The position numbers and the translations under genes are program-made. Source: Trissonchulus latispiculum (taxonomy: Eukaryota > Nematoda > Enoplea > Enoplida > Ironidae). From it: 64,000 bases of DNA. The notes below the pieces were generated by a model. That model was not told the origin of the DNA. It saw only the letters and a list, made by a program, of their open reading frames with translations, and made no database searches. This document shows, piece after piece, positions 57,701 through 64,000 of the stretch. Positions within the stretch are counted from its first letter, which is position 1, and every line of letters begins with the position of its first letter. The stretch is taken from the NCBI GenBank assembly GCA_030248195.1, contig JASAND010020562.1, positions 1 to 64,000 on the forward strand, written 5' to 3'.

Positions 57701-60389
57701 CCGGCCCCGGTAGTGGCGGCCCTGGTAAATCTCTAGTGTAGTCTAGAGCTATCTTAACATTCTTTCTATTTTAATCATATTTCTGATATGTACATACTCT
57801 TAGTACTAGTATGTGTACTTGTAGAAATATTGTTTGCGAACCTTGCGGACTTCATTGGCTGGCAAAGTATTCAGTTTCGAAACGGCGAGGATGGAAGGAT
57901 GGTGAGAGATCGTCTGGATCCCTACTTTGGACATGAGGCCAATTGCAAAAATATCACAAACTTTAATGAGGTATCTGTTAAGGCTGATCTACAAGTTTTG
58001 GATAGGATCGTTCTACAAATACAATGTACTACAGTTCTTATAGTAGACACTCGGAAATTTGTTTACCAACTATCCGAGCAAAGCTTGAAAAGGCTCTATG
58101 GCATCTCAGCGTTAAATATCAGCAACCCAGAAGGTTTGAAATCAACGTATATAATAACCTACTCTCAACGTCCGGGGATGTGGCTCAGTGGTAGAGCGTT
58201 CCACTCAAAATCCAAAGCTCGGTGGTTCGATCCCCGCCCTGGACACTTTTCTTCACAACTTTCAATCCTGATTTCAACTTTTCACATCAGCCTCTAACGA
58301 TCTGCACAACTAAATTTTCGAGAAATGGAAATAGGATACGACTAATCTGTTTGTGTTTTTCAGTTGACCAAAACGACCGTGAAAGATTGGATTGAGTTGT
58401 CCAGAGCGGACGAAGAAGGAGATCGGAGACTCGTGGTGGCGCAGGAACTCATGCTCAACTACGCCTTTCATACAACCGCCAAAATCATCTTTGGTGACTA
58501 CTTCACGCAGAAACCGGATACACTCCTACAGTTCATTCAGGATTATAATACTGTACCATTGTTTACCGGCATATTCTTATCATTATGTACTCTTGATATT
58601 ATGTATATTGTTTAATTCTATTTTTAGCCAATTTTCAAAGTGTTATTGTGAAAGAGTCTGTTTTCTTGACAAAAGGTTTAGATTGCACCAAAAATTAGTA
58701 TCTGCCTTTTTGGTGAAGTATTGGCAAACTCTGTGTGTTTGCAGTTTGTAACTTTTCACTTTAGTGTATGAAAGAGCTGGAGAATAGACTGCATAGTCCG
58801 CCTTCCAGTCCCGATTCTGATGCAGGAAAGCGATACTTTCAAGGTAAAATCAGAGGTCACTTCGCCAGGCCTGTGATTAAACAGTAGCACTGGGTTTAGT
58901 TCAATTTCTGTATTGCATCGCACATTTTGAGTATGAAAGCATGTAATTAGTTGAAGGTGAACCCCCCTCGAGATTTCCGAAGGGGGGTCTCGAGTTGACG
59001 AACCGAGCATGTCAAGCATGTTTAGTACATTGCAGCGTACGAGTTTCATACTCTTATTCTATTATGTACTAGTAACAGTGCTGCACAGCGGTGGTTTGCT
59101 TCCAGCTGTGCGTCGAACGAAGGCGTTGATGGAGCGGATTATGGAGGAGCGAAAGGGTTTGGACTCCGCACAGCTTCTCCGAGATCGATTTGCCATCGAC
59201 GAAATCTGTGACCTGGCCCAGGAGGACCCGGAGGAGGTCTTCAGTCTCTCCATCACCTACATTATCGCCGGATTTCATACCACTGGATATGGTAAATCAA
59301 TAATACAGTATGCTCTATAGTTTCGAAACTACAGCCCCCCGCAAATCAGCATACATATATACCGGGGTCTAAATTGCTAAATTGGGTTACGCTCACTCGC
59401 TCTATGTTTAACGTGCTTAAACTGGAAAACACTAGCGGTGCATGATCGAATTTTGTGCCTGCTTCCAGCTTTAGAACATAAACATAGCGTGCGAATTTCC
59501 TTGAAGTGATGGGTCTAATTTGTGGTGGGGGGGTCAGCCGTTAGCGAACAGAGCATAGTTTTTGATCTGATAACAGACAGCTTGCCTAGTGACACATAGT
59601 CCTATTATTATGTACTCTTGGTACAATATACATATGTAAGTTGTGTTTAGCATTGACTTGGCTTCTCTATTATCTTTGCAAGTATCCAGAAGTGAAAGAA
59701 AAGATGACGAGAGAAATTGTGGAAGTCTTGGGTGACGATGATCCATGGCCTGACGCTTTGCCTCAACTAAAGTAAATTAACACACCTTTTAGATTTGAGA
59801 TTGACTGCATGTATGTTATAACCATATGAAATAACTTTATTATATAAATGAAATGTCGTGCTCTATCGAAAGCCCAAATCGTCAGATCTAGTCGGGATTA
59901 TGAACCTTCAACCTTTCTTTGAATTTGAATTTGAAACAAACTGCTTAGTATGTCTTCCGTTGTTCTTGTCTTGATTTGACAGGGGTCCTTTTCAAGAAGG
60001 GGTAGAGTGGAGTGGAGTGGAGTAGAGTTAACAGTAAATGTTTTAACTAAGTTTTAACTCCACTCAAGCTTGAGTTTCCCCATTTTAAAACTTTCATGAA
60101 AAGGATCGAGTTAATTTTAACGCTACTCTACCCTTTCTTGAAACGGCCACCGAGTTGCAAAAATTCCTCGTGTAGTGTAGGAAATCCGTTTTTGAGACAA
60201 GTAGTCAATTTTAGACTTGTTTTTTACTTTTTTGTTTTCACTATTGCTGTTTACGGTGTTTTGTTTTTAGATATTGCCGACAAGTTTTGGACGAGACGAT
60301 GCGATGTTCCGCTCTGGCCACCTACGCTGCTCGTTTCTCTCCAAACATGGACATCAACATATCCAACTACAAAATTCCAAAAAATGCAA
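39688..60389 (+). CDS. CYP20A1: Cytochrome P450 family 20 (CYP20A1-like), 3' end outside window
   Basis: Nine exons encode the first 377 residues: 39688-39765, 39924-39967, 53247-53416, 57825-57970, 58364-58552, 58765-58843, 59106-59291, 59651-59771, 60271-60389. CYP20A1 is an orphan, ER-anchored monooxygenase found across animals. Visible parts: N-terminal anchor (ISLIVLLFVVSLIYL), Pro-rich hinge (WPEFPPGLPPTD), FLVNLHERFGPICTFWF (matching human FLVNLHERYGPVVSFWF), I-helix AGFHTTGY with His where most P450s have Asp/Glu, and the K-helix ExxR motif (DETMRCS). The human protein has 462 residues, so about 85 remain. The heme-binding Cys exon was searched for and not found before 64000. Intron 2 holds a 13.2-kb LTR element. 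Confidence 0.9.
39924..39967 (+). CDS. CYP20A1: CYP20A1 exon 2 (Pro-rich hinge)
   Basis: Acceptor TTTCAG, donor GTAAGA at 39968. Encodes TWPEFPPGLPPTDS plus two bases of a Lys codon. The LTR element begins 21 bp after this exon. Confidence 0.85.
39989..41043 (-). repeat. LTR, downstream copy in element orientation (1055 bp)
   Basis: Near-identical to 52153-53151 apart from small indels (for example an extra GAACAGGAAAGGTGGTTAG near 40632 and a different stretch near 40853-40900). Starts TGTAAAATAGG, ends CACATTACA. Includes a perfect terminal hairpin at 41010-41035. Confidence 0.92.
41010..41035. repeat. LTR-end hairpin, 11-bp stem, CAAT loop
   Basis: GGGTGATAGCG, CAAT, CGCTATCACCC, eight bases from the LTR end. 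The other LTR has the same stem with loop CAGT at 53118-53143. Confidence 0.8.
41044..42610. other. LTR element interior, downstream non-coding part
   Basis: Between the last unrecognised ORF and the LTR. Purine-rich on + with many GAAAATG/AAAAGG stretches. The polypurine tract candidate abuts the LTR at 41044-41053. No gene is seen. Confidence 0.6.
42611..43708 (-). CDS. LTR-element ORF X3, unrecognised, 365 aa
   Basis: Open frame on minus within the element. Residues about 60-220 have the look of a folded domain: SSPEFLKANWAGGLNIRAMI, LYENTSVQECLVTYPTHLFA, YPELYNPAAWTGNNVAGRIW, LEFLLWFLQGGLDDFFLDPK and LSQAQFSAFQDILRQRIGAM. The C-terminal third is low-complexity Pro/Ser/Arg, perhaps past a frameshift. 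It overlaps X2 by about 107 bases in another frame. No RT, integrase, protease or envelope features; no membrane segment except weak hydrophobic runs. Function unknown; a capsid-like role is only a guess. Confidence 0.55.
   Translation of the reverse strand: MYGMVAAALRVRPTVTVDSKPHPLPCPTTYPSRLLERRDTSGSTGSGVSATSGANRAQVSQMLNSSPEFLKANWAGGLNIRAMIRIAFELLYENTSVQECLVTYPTHLFAESSDDPLWGTGILAPLINGQPAASIGEMDPDVYPELYNPAAWTGNNVAGRIWLEFLLWFLQGGLDDFFLDPKTREPLSQAQFSAFQDILRQRIGAMAERRHRGYSHPLFSTIVTLRPVSVRLPSSRILTAIVSSWRVHIQTPGPRTYTARRQVSPTTTLPSPNWRTNPPGRSPFPGPSRLVGRSLPCPSSSCPPVPPCPSVPSFLLTFYPLFWRIPNQHRWTFVAIHGPVLSLILPIDSFPYGRGIVPTVPHGAP
43602..44132 (-). CDS. LTR-element ORF X2, unrecognised, 176 aa
   Basis: Starts MDPLPHIQDIVYAAHDVYTH and has a helical-looking region AILAHRAIRQVNNRDLQIAF and QLTTIEAAYGPRGAQDVQQH. 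The C-terminal part is basic with WHYPQFPWVDIDWSRV. X3 follows in a different frame with overlap, so X2 and X3 could be one product joined by frameshifting or two neighbours. No family recognised. Confidence 0.5.
   Translation of the reverse strand: MDPLPHIQDIVYAAHDVYTHAILAHRAIRQVNNRDLQIAFQLTTIEAAYGPRGAQDVQQHCRLGAGPLYPALQFTALDARPSRRQRQEQTAIYDLDLDPPLQPPHVLRKPFSFPLFSIFVKWSMWHYPQFPWVDIDWSRVTVVRHGRRRIAGPSNRHSRQQTPPPPLSNYVSVKAP
44627..46246 (-). CDS. LTR-element ORF X1, Pro/Gln/Ser-rich, up to 539 aa
   Basis: Longest frame of the element. The more likely start is the internal MSRRNSINFRKGFIWPRIRR near 46080, since the preceding text is low-complexity. Middle is disordered Pro/Gln/Ser/Thr with an acidic patch (EEYSDEG). 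The C-terminus has RPYRHTYWYQYSALQHEWLL and NRHPMPNKYLFPDN. No catalytic or zinc motif. Order X1-X2-X3 follows the protease where RT and integrase are expected. Confidence 0.5.
   Translation of the reverse strand: MSGAFRTPAHSLFHDFPPREHTHTPPPRFFIFSVCVCTALCMFQSWCFVLVSGFCMSRRNSINFRKGFIWPRIRRSDPPQPLDVNSFQQLPELDYAFWNPVLPMSQNSPARETGQPGSQIPPNTQHSSETGLQQSPAGLSAGTPSRPSLTEFLLVNPIVRYADHPPVPSPGSVLSDGGRPPSRPAGTPPADTPPPAANPDNGIQGAVSQAQATQAAQAVQTPPVSTASFGLANLFSLRPQVCQFPMPVPAQSPSYSQASTASCQSTNSQMYREAPASPHVSQQPGPAGFVSPVLAVAPDIPHSSRKKYPPVKLRKAKFVDISFAEEYSDEGPQNSSTPEPDQADMDSSVVDAMRAAPGVDDPPTNHPQADRSQPMDQDQFIPEQQQSGSSRAQSQDAQLPAHPSVRQPSESTPRFANRIPWSQKLQELRALLEESDIRVPGSRIVQIGGHLTELPPYNPVPAPNCPLRPYRHTYWYQYSALQHEWLLNRHPMPNKYLFPDNPPTSATRQEVTPRQQQSAVPQLHEDGAGPSTPSTAGFQ
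46535..47606. other. LTR element interior, AT-rich gap
   Basis: About 1 kb between the protease remnant and X1, with TACGTACGTA tracts and no credible frame. This is where RT would begin in a standard Ty3/gypsy element. Confidence 0.6.
47607..48376 (-). pseudogene. Decayed retropepsin-like aspartic protease
   Basis: On minus, VSIFGVKVLALLKSGANVCY aligns with the protease active-site strand, where the expected Asp of D(S/T)GA is Lys. Downstream, FIIGYDLMEKYDW matches the conserved (I/V)GxDLL-type flap-distal motif, but in a different frame (47834-47607) from the first part (48376-47729). Thus a frameshift and an active-site loss are both visible. N-terminal to it are Pro/Thr-rich tandem repeats. 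Confidence 0.7.
48240..48700 (-). repeat. In-frame tandem repeat within the LTR element
   Basis: About three copies of a unit encoding TESPTPAVINEPQPPTPA, then a (N/A)(A/S)(F/S)AQVLEVEDPETQP phrase, spaced roughly 130-180 bases. The copies differ by small deletions. Confidence 0.7.
48400..49851 (-). pseudogene. Overlapping Pro-rich frames between Gag knuckle and protease
   Basis: Several overlapping minus frames (49851-49396, 49730-49044, 49084-48644, 48843-48418) cover this stretch, shifting frame several times. They read as one disordered Pro/Ser/Thr-rich polyprotein segment broken by indels. At about 49250-49275 the minus strand repeats the LTR-adjacent polypurine phrase TAAGCCCTGGGGAGATG (here CTAAGCCCTGGGGAGATG). 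Confidence 0.5.
49860..51121 (-). pseudogene. Gag-like protein with CCHC zinc knuckle, interrupted
   Basis: Starts near MDNRPPDDDPFDSKP at 51121 and is readable in two frames. A stop codon lies just before DQLAQLSGSGFP at about 50820, after which the frame is open to 49860. The nucleic-acid-binding knuckle CFWCTQEGHEWQHC (spacing C-2-C-4-H-4-C) is near 50130-50090. The rest is Pro/Ser-rich and basic. No capsid major homology region recognised. Confidence 0.7.
51146..52152. other. LTR element leader region
   Basis: Untranslated region between the upstream LTR (in element orientation) and Gag. On minus the LTR end CTATTTTACA is followed by TTAGGCTGCCAGGCC. A primer-binding site is expected here but I cannot match it confidently to a tRNA 3' end. 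Confidence 0.5.
52153..53151 (-). repeat. LTR, upstream copy in element orientation (999 bp)
   Basis: Direct repeat of 39989-41043. Ends CACATTACA at 53151, followed by the target duplication GTTG. In element orientation this is the promoter-bearing LTR. Confidence 0.92.
53247..53416 (+). CDS. CYP20A1: CYP20A1 exon 3
   Basis: Acceptor TTTTCAG ends at 53246; donor GTAAGT at 53417. Encodes KGNLVDIAAAGGFHYFLVNL and HERFGPICTFWFEETQVVSL, the most recognisable CYP20 segment. Confidence 0.92.
53605..54690 (+). pseudogene. 5'-truncated CR1/Jockey-group non-LTR retrotransposon
   Basis: The frame open to 54387 (251 codons, no natural ATG context) encodes the C-terminal half of a reverse transcriptase. 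Diagnostic parts are DLGVYITSDLKFSMHVDKIC, YTLYVRPILEYNCCVWSP, LELVQRRFTKRIPEIRDLSY, and a late VVPVWNSLN motif. All are typical of CR1/L2-type elements; the catalytic YADD region is lost. A 300-bp 3' UTR ends in a TTGAT tandem at about 54667-54690, as in such elements. Confidence 0.85.
54890..55150. repeat. Two-copy ~110-bp direct repeat
   Basis: CATCCGGAAAGACCAGGATA and CTCGGCAGCATAATTTAAGG occur twice (about 54993-55058 and 55107-55159). The second copy carries a deletion between the two phrases. The downstream 55160-55440 is intronic with no gene. Confidence 0.6.
55590..55645. repeat. Palindromes CACACCGGTGTG
   Basis: ACACCGGTGT at 55596-55605 and TCACACCGGTGTGA at 55626-55639, embedded in C-run and G-run borders (GGAAAAGC...TTTTCC). 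Looks like the core of a small G/C-tipped palindromic element. Confidence 0.6.
55650..56150. other. CYP20A1 intron 3, no recognised feature
   Basis: AT-rich intronic sequence; no frame, repeat pair or RNA gene noticed. Confidence 0.5.
56155..57240. repeat. Two tandem copies of a ~540-bp unit
   Basis: Both copies contain GTTTGAGCTCACTATCGCTT, GGTGCGGGACCATCACGCGC, GGCCATAACTACATACAAAA and CAACTATAGTCCAAATG in order, starting at about 56155 and 56700. A fragment of a third start (GGACTCATATTGTACCGAGT) follows at 57219. Non-coding. Confidence 0.8.
57412..57735. mobile_element. Non-autonomous hAT element, TAGGGATGCACCGG end, 8-bp duplication
   Basis: Starts TAGGGATGCACCGGGGCC and ends GGCCCTGGTAAATCTCTA (imperfect inverse). 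It is flanked by GTGTAGTC at 57404-57411 and 57736-57743. The end sequence and the 8-bp duplication are typical of hAT elements. The 324-bp interior has GGCCCCGG repeats around an AT-rich core. Confidence 0.9.
57825..57970 (+). CDS. CYP20A1: CYP20A1 exon 4
   Basis: Acceptor CTTGTAG ends at 57824; donor GTATCT at 57971. Encodes ILFANLADFIGWQSIQFRNG and EDGRMVRDRLDPYFGHEA, fitting the P450 B'-C region. Phase agrees with both neighbours. Confidence 0.85.
58170..58275 (+). mobile_element. tRNA-Ala-like SINE
   Basis: Head GGGGATGTGGCTCAGTGGTA (A box) and GGTTCGATCCCCGCC (B box), followed by CTGGACACTTTTC and CTTTCAATCCTGATTTCAA. Same build as 30383-30490 on minus. It lies in CYP20A1 intron 4. Confidence 0.75.
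58364..58552 (+). CDS. CYP20A1: CYP20A1 exon 5
   Basis: Acceptor TTTTCAG ends at 58363; donor GTACCA at 58553. Encodes LTKTTVKDWIELSRADEEGD and LMLNYAFHTTAKIIFGDYF. Confidence 0.87.
58765..58843 (+). CDS. CYP20A1: CYP20A1 exon 6
   Basis: Acceptor CACTTTAG ends at 58764; donor GTAAAA at 58844. Encodes CMKELENRLHSPPSSPDSDA and GKRYFQ; a Ser/Pro-rich insertion compared with vertebrates. Phase agrees with exons 5 and 7. Confidence 0.75.
59106..59291 (+). CDS. CYP20A1: CYP20A1 exon 7 (I-helix start)
   Basis: Acceptor CTTCCAG ends at 59105; donor GTAAAT at 59292. Encodes ALMERIMEERKGLDS, a charged segment, and VFSLSITYIIAGFHTTGY. Confidence 0.88.
59651..59771 (+). CDS. CYP20A1: CYP20A1 exon 8
   Basis: Acceptor TGTTTAG ends at 59650; donor GTAAAT at 59772. 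Encodes LTWLLYYLCKYPEVKEKMTR and EIVEVLGDDDPWPDALPQL. The earlier AG is chosen because it alone keeps the frame with exon 7. Confidence 0.87.
59985..60147. mobile_element. Short TIR element, TTTCAAGAA(G/A)GGGTAGAGT ends
   Basis: TTTTCAAGAAGGGGTAGAGT at 59989 is inverted as ACTCTACCCTTTCTTGAAA near 60124-60143. A second AGTTTTAACTCC/GTTAACAGT-type pairing lies inside. It sits in CYP20A1 intron 8. Confidence 0.7.
60271..60389 (+). CDS. CYP20A1: CYP20A1 exon 9 (K-helix ExxR)
   Basis: Acceptor TTTTTAG ends at 60270. Encodes YCRQVLDETMRCSALATYAA and RFSPNMDINISNYKIPKN, matching human YCQHVLCETVR. The donor GTTATA at 60390 is inferred, since the frame beyond it soon loses resemblance and reaches TGA near 60455. 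Confidence 0.8.
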
Positions 60390-60455
60390 GTTATAAACTT
60401 TGTTCGGAAGGGATTACGGTAACTCTCCAGTGTGGAAGCCGAGGTAGAGAGAGCT

Positions 60456-63400
60456 GAGCAAAGGCCGCCAAATCTTGCGAAATAAGACAACCATGTTGTG
60501 GAAAAGGCATAATAGAATTATTTAAGCTCTAATTAAATTAAAATTTAAATTATTAAAAATTAAAAAGTGAATGTTTCCCCCAAACATTGCCAACATTCCA
60601 CTCAGTAAATACACCTAATTTCCGGGACTTATTGGCAAACTGTTGAACAGGTGATTACAGCATTTAATAGGGCATATTTTGCTGGGTATCAAAAAGCATC
60701 ACAAAAGAGAAAAGAGGCCGGCCCGACAGTCAACATCAGGAAATGTAGTTGTTGAGCGACCACCCCCTCCTTAAGAAATCTCACACTCAACTTATTGCGT
60801 CCCATTTTCTACAGCTTTTAATAGCCTTGATCTACACAAAGTGTAGCGTGTATAGATTTAAGCTTACAAGGTTAAAGCCGTAGACAAAGCATCTACGCTT
60901 GCTCTTCTTTCCTTATGCTAATGTTGATGCACTAGCGTTAGCGTAGGCAGAAAAAAATTTCGGGGGGATGCAAAATTTTTTCGGGGGTCTGGAGGGCGGG
61001 GCACGCAGAAACTGAAATTTTTTTCGTGGCCGTGAAATTTCTACAGTGCATTCTTTGAAATTACAATAATATGTAATGAAGTGGCTAAGATTAGGCTCCA
61101 ATTTCTTTTCGGTAGGATTCTGGTCCGTTTCGGTCTAACAAGACGCGAGCTCGGGGTAACAACCACTTCAAAGCACGGAAGGTCAGCACGTTTATCAGTG
61201 GAGATAAACTTAGGCACCGGATTCTCAGAAGGTGATGTGTCCAAAACTGAGAATTCCCTGCGGCCAACCTGGGTGGGGTCTTAATCGTGAGTTCGTTTGG
61301 TAGGGGTAGGCTCCGTTGATGTCGTCAGCAAGCGGGGTCGATACTTGCTTTCCAGAGGGTGGTTTGGTTCAGTGACAATGAACTCTAGTGGATAGACCTT
61401 GATTGACAAATCAAGATCCGGAATCGCTGATTGCTGTCTTTGTAGGGCCCAAGGGGTCAGATTATAATCACTTACTTGTTCAGGGGTCAGATATGGTTCC
61501 AGAGTCCTGATCAGGATAGGTGCCTTAGTTCACACGACTGACTATAAGCCACTGCAATTTATTTATACAAATAGCAAAATTAATTATCCTAAGAACAACG
61601 GTGAGTACAAGCGTACAATTGATAATATTACCGCTAACAGTGCAAACGGCAACTTACAATACAGGTATACAGTTAGCAGCAAACAGTACAATAGTTTGCC
61701 AGAGTTGCCAGTACTCAGTTTACCCAAATTAGTAATTATTGTTAGGGACATGGTCTTGACTCTTTAACTCAACCAACTGATTCTTTCTTTCTTCCTCTTG
61801 TCGTAATCTACCACTAAACTCTACTGTGCGGTCCCTATATGCTTGTGCTCGTGTTTTAAGTTAAGACTCTTTATCCGTCCTCCTTACCAAGGACAATAAT
61901 ATAATAATAACAATAGCTACAGAAAAGACAAATTTAACTAGATTAAAGTCGTTAGTAGTACAAGATTCCGGTCTGTGGGTGAGCCCGAAATGCCAGTAAC
62001 AATAGCACTTTCGGATGCTGTTCGGTCACCTGGGGGGACAACGCAAGGGTCGGTCCGGCTGGGAGTTTCCTGGGAACGGTTATGATGTTAGTACAAGATA
62101 AGCTTTTATTTAATCTCTTCTTTATATCTTCTACTTCCGACTGACTCGAAATTACCACGGAACTAGTTGGACCAAAGACAAGGGGTGATAACCCCTTCAA
62201 TAAGGCTGACGATTAACTCGAAAAGATTCATCTTTTGAATTAAGAGAGAGAAAGTATTGCTTTAGAGAGAGTGAAAATAATGTTCAGTTCGTTTGGTTAG
62301 ATTTCAGGTCCCACTGTTGATTCTGGTGCTGTCTTTGCAATCGTCTCTCCCCCAAGTTGTTAATCAGGCGTACTCAGCCTCTAATGTACTTTCAGCTAGT
62401 CTGATTCCAAACAGGGTTAGCCAACAGGGCAAATCTTCCAATAATCCAATAATCTGGTACTTCTCCGGACTAATCTCACACACACTGATAATTACTACAG
62501 AATCGTCACTACACGTCTGATCCACTGAGGGCTGGAATTCAGGATACGAACTGTGGCAGAGCGACTGTCCTTCCGCACCTGAATCAAATTTGTTAAAACC
62601 CGTTACAAGTTATAGGTGCGGGATTCGAACCCAGCAACCATTACTCACATTTCTTGGCTTTCCGAATAGGGATTAGTCTTGCGAACTTGTGTTTGCTATA
62701 AAAACTTGGAAGTTTGACGAAATTATCGTGACTTTGAGCAGTTTCGACGATGTCACTGCATTAGGGATTAATTTTGGGGCGAAATGTCGTTTTTGGGACA
62801 ATTTCTTGCACTCTTGTGCAAGAAATTGCGGTTACATTATGATTTCGCCTTGCACGTCTTGCTTCTATGCAACCCAGACTGGAAACGTGAGATTAAGGCT
62901 ATATTGAGCCCTTTCGAAACAGGCGGATACTAATTGTCTTGAAGCGCGTATTGCTACTTTGTTCAAGCGTGATGAAGCTTAGGACCTTTAGTTTTCCAGG
63001 TCCGAGCGAGGAAGGTAACAAATTCCTGCTTATGACAAACATTAATTAATTAGAAAGACGTTAACGCGTAGATTTGATAAACATATAGTAAGTTTAAAAC
63101 CTCCGTTTTCCTGGGCCCTAAGAGAGGAAGGTAACAACTTCCTGCTTTAGCAAATATTGAACTTCGGAAACTGATTAACTTCACGAATCTTGGTAAATTT
63201 GTATTTATTGGAAGATGATTCTAGTAAACTATTCGTAATACTTACGTTACTACTCGTTATTTCGCTCGTTCCAGTTACAGTAATGATTACTATTCAATAT
63301 TAACTAAATTTACCGATTTACTGATGCTGGTTATTGCCATTAGTGAAAGGTTGTTATAACCCACATTTGTAAAGGTTATTGACTGAGCAAGGTTGAGCTT

Positions 63401-64000
63401 CTACCCTTGCTGAGTGTTATGAGACAGGATTTTGCTAGATTTATCCTTGAACATGGGCACTGTCATGAAATGGTGCCAGACCGTCCTTGCGGTCATAATT
63501 GTGAACGAAGTTTGAGTTGAATATGATTGAATCAACTGAAAATGGCAATAGCAACATGTATCAGCCTTGAACTAAAAACGACGACATCGGTCCTTATTAG
63601 GAACAGAATATACGCTGAATATGGTCAGTTTGACCACTAATGGCAGTAACAGTGTATGATAATTTCAAGCTACAGGAACCTATGCTAAGAACTAAGGATT
63701 ACCTCCCTTATTGGACTTACGTACTAGTTTTCTTTTTATGCGGAAATTGCGAAAATAATAAGCCTTAGGCGGTTAAGATGTTAATTTGTTTTGCGAAAAA
63801 CCGATGACTGGCGGAATTTCCTTCATGCGATTCATCCGCACTCTTAACAAAGAGTGACCTACGCGTGGGAATCGAGGATATCCCTTTTCCGACTGATAAG
63901 GACCTAATGCGGGGTCCCCATGACCCTAGATCCCTAGTCTCACTTGCGTATTCACTTAACTAAGCCTAGACCTAGCTTTTCTCACACAATCACACATTTA
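60456..64000. other. CYP20A1 intron 9 or beyond, no recognised gene
   Basis: No P450 C-terminal exon (FxxGxRxCxG-type) is seen on +. On minus a tRNA-like stretch GGGTTCGAATCCCGCACC with an upstream half lies at about 62705-62612, possibly a SINE head. A short duplication (GAGGAAGGTAACAA(A/C)TTCCTGC) occurs at about 63010 and 63124. G-run sequence at 60955-61005 resembles the G/C-tipped repeats. The remainder shows nothing that I can name. Confidence 0.5.
62610..62705 (-). repeat. tRNA-like sequence, probably a SINE head
   Basis: On minus a B-box-like GGGTTCGAATCCC follows a region with GCAAGACTAATCCC and GGAAAGCC. Stems are poor, so a functional tRNA is unlikely. Confidence 0.3.

Noticed and set aside
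60251..60490. 79-aa minus frame
   Set aside because: Antisense of CYP20A1 exon 9.
1..64000. Bacterial or viral contamination
   Set aside because: Spliced animal genes span the window from 3286 to 60389 with consistent introns and shared repeat families.

Overview
This is a window of animal nuclear DNA: coding exons are split by large introns with GT/AG borders, and about nine tenths of the sequence is repeat or intron. The host genes are lunapark, USP14 and a CYP20A1-type cytochrome P450. CYP20A1 is an animal P450 family, so the source is a metazoan. The density of short terminal-inverted-repeat elements, tRNA-derived SINEs and CR1-like LINE remnants fits a repeat-rich aquatic invertebrate. 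A sponge, cnidarian or similar lineage is possible, but the species cannot be fixed from the sequence.

Layout. Positions 1-8493 hold the 3' end of lunapark on the + strand (exons 3286-3425 and 7372-8493). Its introns carry a GC-rich anomaly (880-1770), a small TIR element, two foldback elements and a ten-unit 145-bp satellite. Positions 12563-29486 hold a complete nine-exon USP14 gene on + (525 aa), whose predicted catalytic Cys114 and His435 fall at the same residue numbers as in the human protein. Intron 1 contains a possible small secreted-protein ORF on the other strand. Intron 2 contains a roughly 140-bp satellite with higher-order structure, split by an in-phase insertion of a reverse-transcriptase element, then a 130-bp tandem array and a large foldback element. 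Positions 31000-32122 hold a three-exon gene of unknown function on the minus strand, convergent with USP14. Positions 32350-39580 are transposon-derived: a hAT element with perfect 8-bp target duplication, a 2.5-kb element with GGGGCC ends, and a 2-kb TA-flanked element.

Positions 39688-60389 hold nine exons of a CYP20A1 gene on +. The last part, including the heme-binding Cys, lies beyond the window. Its intron 2 holds a 13.2-kb LTR element (39989-53151, internal ORFs on minus) inserted 21 bp after the splice donor. The element encodes a zinc-knuckle Gag-like protein and a decayed protease. I see no reverse transcriptase or integrase; where these would be expected there are three unrecognised ORFs. 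This is the most unusual object in the window.

The host genes are not an operon or a visible pathway: lunapark shapes ER three-way junctions, USP14 trims ubiquitin at the proteasome, and CYP20A1 is an orphan P450. All exon borders, family assignments and element boundaries come from reading the sequence and from knowledge of the families. No alignment or database search was run.
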